A stretch of DNA of 36,543 bases from Welwitschia mirabilis (taxonomy: Eukaryota; Gnetophyta; Gnetopsida; Welwitschiales). This document shows positions 32,196-36,543 of the stretch, in pieces; within the stretch, counting starts at the first letter, position 1, and the number at the start of each line of letters is the position of its first letter. The position numbers and the translations under genes were made by a program. The notes below the pieces were generated by a model. The model searched no databases. It saw only the letters and a list, made by a program, of their open reading frames with translations, and was not told where the DNA came from. The stretch is from the NCBI GenBank assembly GCA_051453625.1, contig JBOZIK010000001.1, positions 279,184,587-279,221,129 of the forward strand. The letters are read 5' to 3'.

Positions 32196-35100
32196 CTCAT
32201 AAGTCTTTTAAATTTTGGTATTTAGTCCATCAGTATGATTTTCCTTCAGTAAGGTCCACAGGTCACTTGTTTGCCTAGATCTATTTCATGTTCACTTAAA
32301 ACCTATTTCATTTTTTAGAGTGCTTCGAAATCAGTATTACTCTTTAGGTTTTTTGCATGAGTATATACTTTTTAAGCTTCTAGTAATGAAATAAGCACAA
32401 ATCGCTTGGCCTCTTCGCGTACACCATTCTTATGTGCATTTTCTCCAACACAGTTCATCTTTTCCTATGTGATGTTTGTTTCATGCTTTTTATGTACCTT
32501 TCCACATTTGAGCTCATCTTTGCCCATGCGAGTTTCATGTGTGTCCTTCAAACATGTGTGGCTCCTCTTCACTTGCATGTAGCATCCTTCAACTTCGCCA
32601 TGCACTGTGTTTTCTTACATCATCATTCTTCCATAAAATACTTTTTTTATTTCTCTGTTTCAGGCCTTTCTACTGAGATTGACATGAAATCATCTTTAAA
32701 ATCATCATGTAACTCATCTGTATGGAAGTCACCAATTAATTAACCTAGGACATTTTGGAAATACACCATGTTTGTTATGCTTGACCACAGATGCTTACAA
32801 ACACAATTTGAAACTAAAACCTTAAATCTCAAAACATAGAAAAGTGATTCTGGACTTTCAATGCCAAAGTTTAGTTCCGTTCACCCCAAGCTGCATGACC
32901 ATCATCCTTATTTAAAGATGTTCTTTGTCGCCTTAAGAAGTATCTATTGAAATAATACCATCGTAAATGGCTTTAGACCCATCCTCAGAACTTGTTAACT
33001 TTATTGTAGTTATACTCATTGAGGTACTTTATCTGATATGCCTAGATAAACACTTTTTTTAGATTGTTAAAGTGCAATGACAATACATATCTATGTCTAC
33101 CCAAACATTTGATCATTTCTGACTTCCTTCCAATGGAAACCCAAGAACCCACAAAAGTCTTTTTGGAATGTAGATGATCCTGTGAATTCTAAGCTTTTAA
33201 GCAAATCTGAACTCTTCCTCTTATTTCCTCTCATAATACACACCCTAATGAATGGCACAAACCCAAGTATAAAGAATAATAGAGTGGTATAGAAATCAGA
33301 GTTGTTAAGCATAGAGCAAATTGATAGTAGAAAAGGTTGTTATCATTTCTTTTTCTCTTTTATTTTTAAAGTCTTAGAGTAACAAGTAAGAGCGATAAAA
33401 CAAATAACTCTTAAATAGATATTAAATTTTTAGAAGGTATTCTACATTTAACATATATTTAATATGTGATAATAACTTTATATATCATATAGGGAAAATA
33501 AAGAAAATATCTTAGACATTTCAAAAATTTTATCTCAAAGTTATTATTGAATTTTAATCTTTTAAAAAAATATAGTTTGTAATCTTAACATGGATAAGAG
33601 ACAGATTTAGAAAATGGAAGGAATATTAAATAATAACTTACTTAAAAATAATTAGTGATTTTTTTTCACAAAAAGTAAAAAAGTAAAGAATCAATTATTG
33701 AGAAACATTTTTAATAAGATGGCGAAAGGATTAGCAAGATCAAAAAGTAATTCTCCCTTTGTAATAGAAAGGGCTTAAATCAATTGTAGTTGCCTTCAAT
33801 CTTTTCTTATTTATTTCATGTCTTACCTCCTAAATACAAAAGAAATTTTCAAGCACATGAAAAAGTTGGAAAGTAATTTTTTATGAAAGAGCATCGATGA
33901 AGGGAGTATGTTCATTTCAAAAATTAGTATTCTTTATATAAATAATGGGATAAAAGTGGTTTTTATTAAAAAGACCTCATGAGTTAAATCTTTTCTCCTT
34001 AGCTATAAGAATTTGATAGTTATATATAGAGAATTGAAAATGAGATCAAGTGTTAAAGCTAAATATTTATATCATTTTGGAAATTTCTTTGAAGGTCCAC
34101 ATAGTCGTAGAGCCTTTTTAATTTGGAATGGTTTGCAAAGGTAAGAGTTTAATTTTAAAAAAAATATATGGACATAGATATTCATGAAAATTGATAATGA
34201 TAAGGTAAGATAATTTCAAGTATTTAGAAGATTATAATACTTTTTGAAGTTACCCTCTAGATAGGGAAGCATTTAAATTTAAAAAATTTTATAATTAGCC
34301 CAAAGCTATAGTTCTCATTTTTCTTTGACATGATCAAATAAATTATAAAGAATCTTTGGAAATGTAATTAGGTAATTACAATATTATACTTTTGTAAAAG
34401 TGGAAAAGACTCCTTTAAACACTATTTTTTTCTTCTTGTATTTGGATAAGAAAACTTTTTGATTTCATTCATTAAATGACAAAGTAACACATGCTTCTTT
34501 CAAATGATTTTGAATAATTTTCTAAATAATGAGATTAACATATAAGTGGATAATAGGTAGTTATTATCTATTTTATCATCTGTTTATTTATGCATTATGG
34601 AAACTTTGCAAAGAATGTAATTTACAACCATTTAGAAGAGAAAAATATCTCATATTGAATCAATTTTCAATTTAAGTATTAATGAATAAAAGAAAAACTA
34701 GAAATTTAAAAAATTATTTTTCCAAATATAACATTTTTATTTGTATATTGCAATTTCTTTCATTCTTCATTATTGGCTATTATAGATGAAGTTAGGTAAC
34801 TAGGCCTTTATCATGCTAAGATTGTCCTACCTTCCTTTTTCTTCTATTCCTTAAGGTTAAAGGTGTTTTAGGATGGATTATTATACGATCTAAAAACATT
34901 TATATAGAACTATTTTGTATCTAATATAGCTTCCATTTTGTAAGTTAATAGTTCTATTGTTAGTATATCAGCCACCATAGAACCAAATTTTTAACTTCTT
35001 AAAAATAAATTATTTATGCCTTATTTGCATCATACAAAAATTTAGAAATTATATGAATAGTAATAAACTCTTTGTGATTATTAAATCAAACATGTTAAAA

Positions 35101-35851
35101 CATCCTTTAGAGTTCTTCAATGGAAACATTGAACAAAGTGATCCTCAATTCTAGATGAATTTGATCTTGAATATTTATCACAAAAATATATTATGGATCA
35201 ATACATTACAAACCAACTTGTCAAATCTATATAAGAAGAGGGTGATAAGAATAAAAAGTTTCTGGATGAATTCATATATTTTATTTGTTTGTTTATTATA
35301 TTGAATTATATAATGTATTTCAATAGTCCAAGAAATAAATTTGATATAAGAAGATATTGCATTCTTTCTTCCAAATGTTATCATCATTTATTTCACTCTT
35401 AAAATTAATTTTATATACAAGTACTATAGTTAAAAAATGAACCCTTTTTTGTAAGGTCTTGACATTGATGATTCCTGGCTTGTTATGAATGACATATTAG
35501 GCCTTTATAACTACAGACCCAATCATTAGCATTAATATCTAACTTTTTGTAAACAATTATGTTTGCCTCTTGTCTATATCAAGATCAAGTTATTTTCCTT
35601 ACACCAACCAAAAAAATAAAAATAAAAAAGAAACACTAATTGTCTAGCTATTACTACTAGTTATTATCTAATTTACAATAAAACTTATAAAAACATTAAA
35701 CTAATTCTTAGTTTTAAGATGTTTTCTATCAAGATTAAGAAGTTTTTCAAATACATGAAAAATTTTTCTACAATTCTTAATTTTTCACCAAATCAAGCCT
35801 TGCCCTCTAAATCTACATATTTTCAAAATAGAGCTTTAAACATGGTAGCTA

Positions 35852-36543
35852 TAAAGCATATCAAAGTTGTACAAAATTTATTTATAAAAAAATTTGTTTA
35901 ATTGAAATACATTTTGGATTTTTAACTTTTGAAGAGACTTCTAAATTCATTAAATAATATCATATCAATCTATGTACTTTGCATAGAGATGATAGCATAT
36001 TAGTGAACCTTATTTTCAAATAAATTCATTGTCTAATTTTCATTTATATAAACTATCTTAACAACATCAAATCATCTAAACTGTATCATTTTCATGTCTC
36101 CTTAATAAATTAGCATGCAAACTTCCTCCCTTTTTTTTAAGAAATGAAATTTAGAATAAATAGGCTTGATTAATCCTCCCTTATTTAAAATATCAAGCTT
36201 TATACTAATTATGTCAAGTCCAAAGTGTTTTTAAGGGGGTAAAAAAAAACCAAAAAAGAAAGCATGATTTATTATTTCCTTTTTTTGAATACATTGGTTT
36301 CATTATGGATACAAACTTAATAAAAGGATTTCCTCGTAGTTAAAACTACTCATGTAAGAAGTGTACCCCTTCTTTAGAAGTAACTAGTGAATTAATAAAT
36401 AGTATTACCTACCTAAAATCATATATTTGAGTTTTAGAATTTCAAACCCTTTAATAGCACTACTATTTTGTAAAAAAGTTTTTCAAATATGATAAACTCT
36501 TCCTTAGGGATTAGATTTACTAGTTTAATGGATAGTCTTTGGT
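35852..36543. other. AT-rich window end
   Basis: Continuation after copy E, or its own tail. No motif or repeat match to other parts of the window was seen. Confidence 0.45.

Larger units (their letters stand above)
30919..35851 (+). repeat. Unit R copy E (forward, longest uninterrupted)
   Basis: The longest gap-free copy. It runs from the leader through the LINE relic, the unidentified frame and the AT-rich tail to aaacatggtagct at 35838-35850, where its match with copy A' ends because A' meets a gap. It may continue beyond; no other copy reaches further. The last 3' boundary of the family is therefore unknown. Confidence 0.85.

Noticed and set aside
1-36543. tRNA, rRNA, CRISPR array or bacterial-type operon
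   Set aside because: No cloverleaf boxes, no regular repeat-spacer array and no dense coding. The splice signals, LINE, chromovirus and plant hydrolase remnants indicate a plant nuclear genome.

Overview
The window looks like nuclear DNA from a land plant with a large, repeat-filled genome. It is strongly AT-rich, has almost no long open frames, and carries several assembly gaps. The recognisable protein remnants are a chromodomain Ty3/gypsy pol end, a LINE zinc-knuckle (zf-RVT) end, and a plant-type monoacylglycerol lipase / caffeoylshikimate esterase exon. A gymnosperm or similar large-genome plant is plausible, but the sequence does not prove it. I found no intact gene, tRNA, rRNA or CRISPR array.

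Most of the window is one dispersed repeat family, here called unit R, of at least about 6.6 kb. Copies are: A (1-2334) and A' (2435-6305), forward; B (15401-19392), reverse; C (21900-26862), D (26963-30818) and E (30919 to about 35851), forward. Each copy that covers the region carries a decayed end of a LINE ORF2 (zf-RVT zinc-binding stretch plus the YHVWQ/RNEKIF stretch). About 300-700 bases later comes an unidentified, mostly open frame shared by all copies. B and C face each other as an inverted repeat with arms of about 4 kb and a spacer of about 2.5 kb. C, D and E run head to tail.

The middle (6406-14841) is different. It holds a 3' remnant of a chromovirus with an LTR-like segment containing 37/43-bp tandem repeats (8062-8736). 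Next is a last-exon relic of an alpha/beta hydrolase with a premature stop (9730-9957). A locally GC-richer island (about 12690-13420) may be the promoter and first exon of an unidentified minus-strand gene. A short fragment resembles a Ty3/gypsy reverse transcriptase YxDD region (13995-14102).

The assembly needs caution. At seven of the eleven gaps the sequence just before the gap is repeated just after it, at roughly 91-100% identity by eye. Copy B, which is uninterrupted, contains two of these stretches only once, so part of the apparent duplication is probably redundant contig ends. Nothing here is a demonstrable new functional system. The most interesting leads are the unit R family with its conserved unidentified frame, the B/C inverted repeat with its sharp inner ends, and the GC-rich island.
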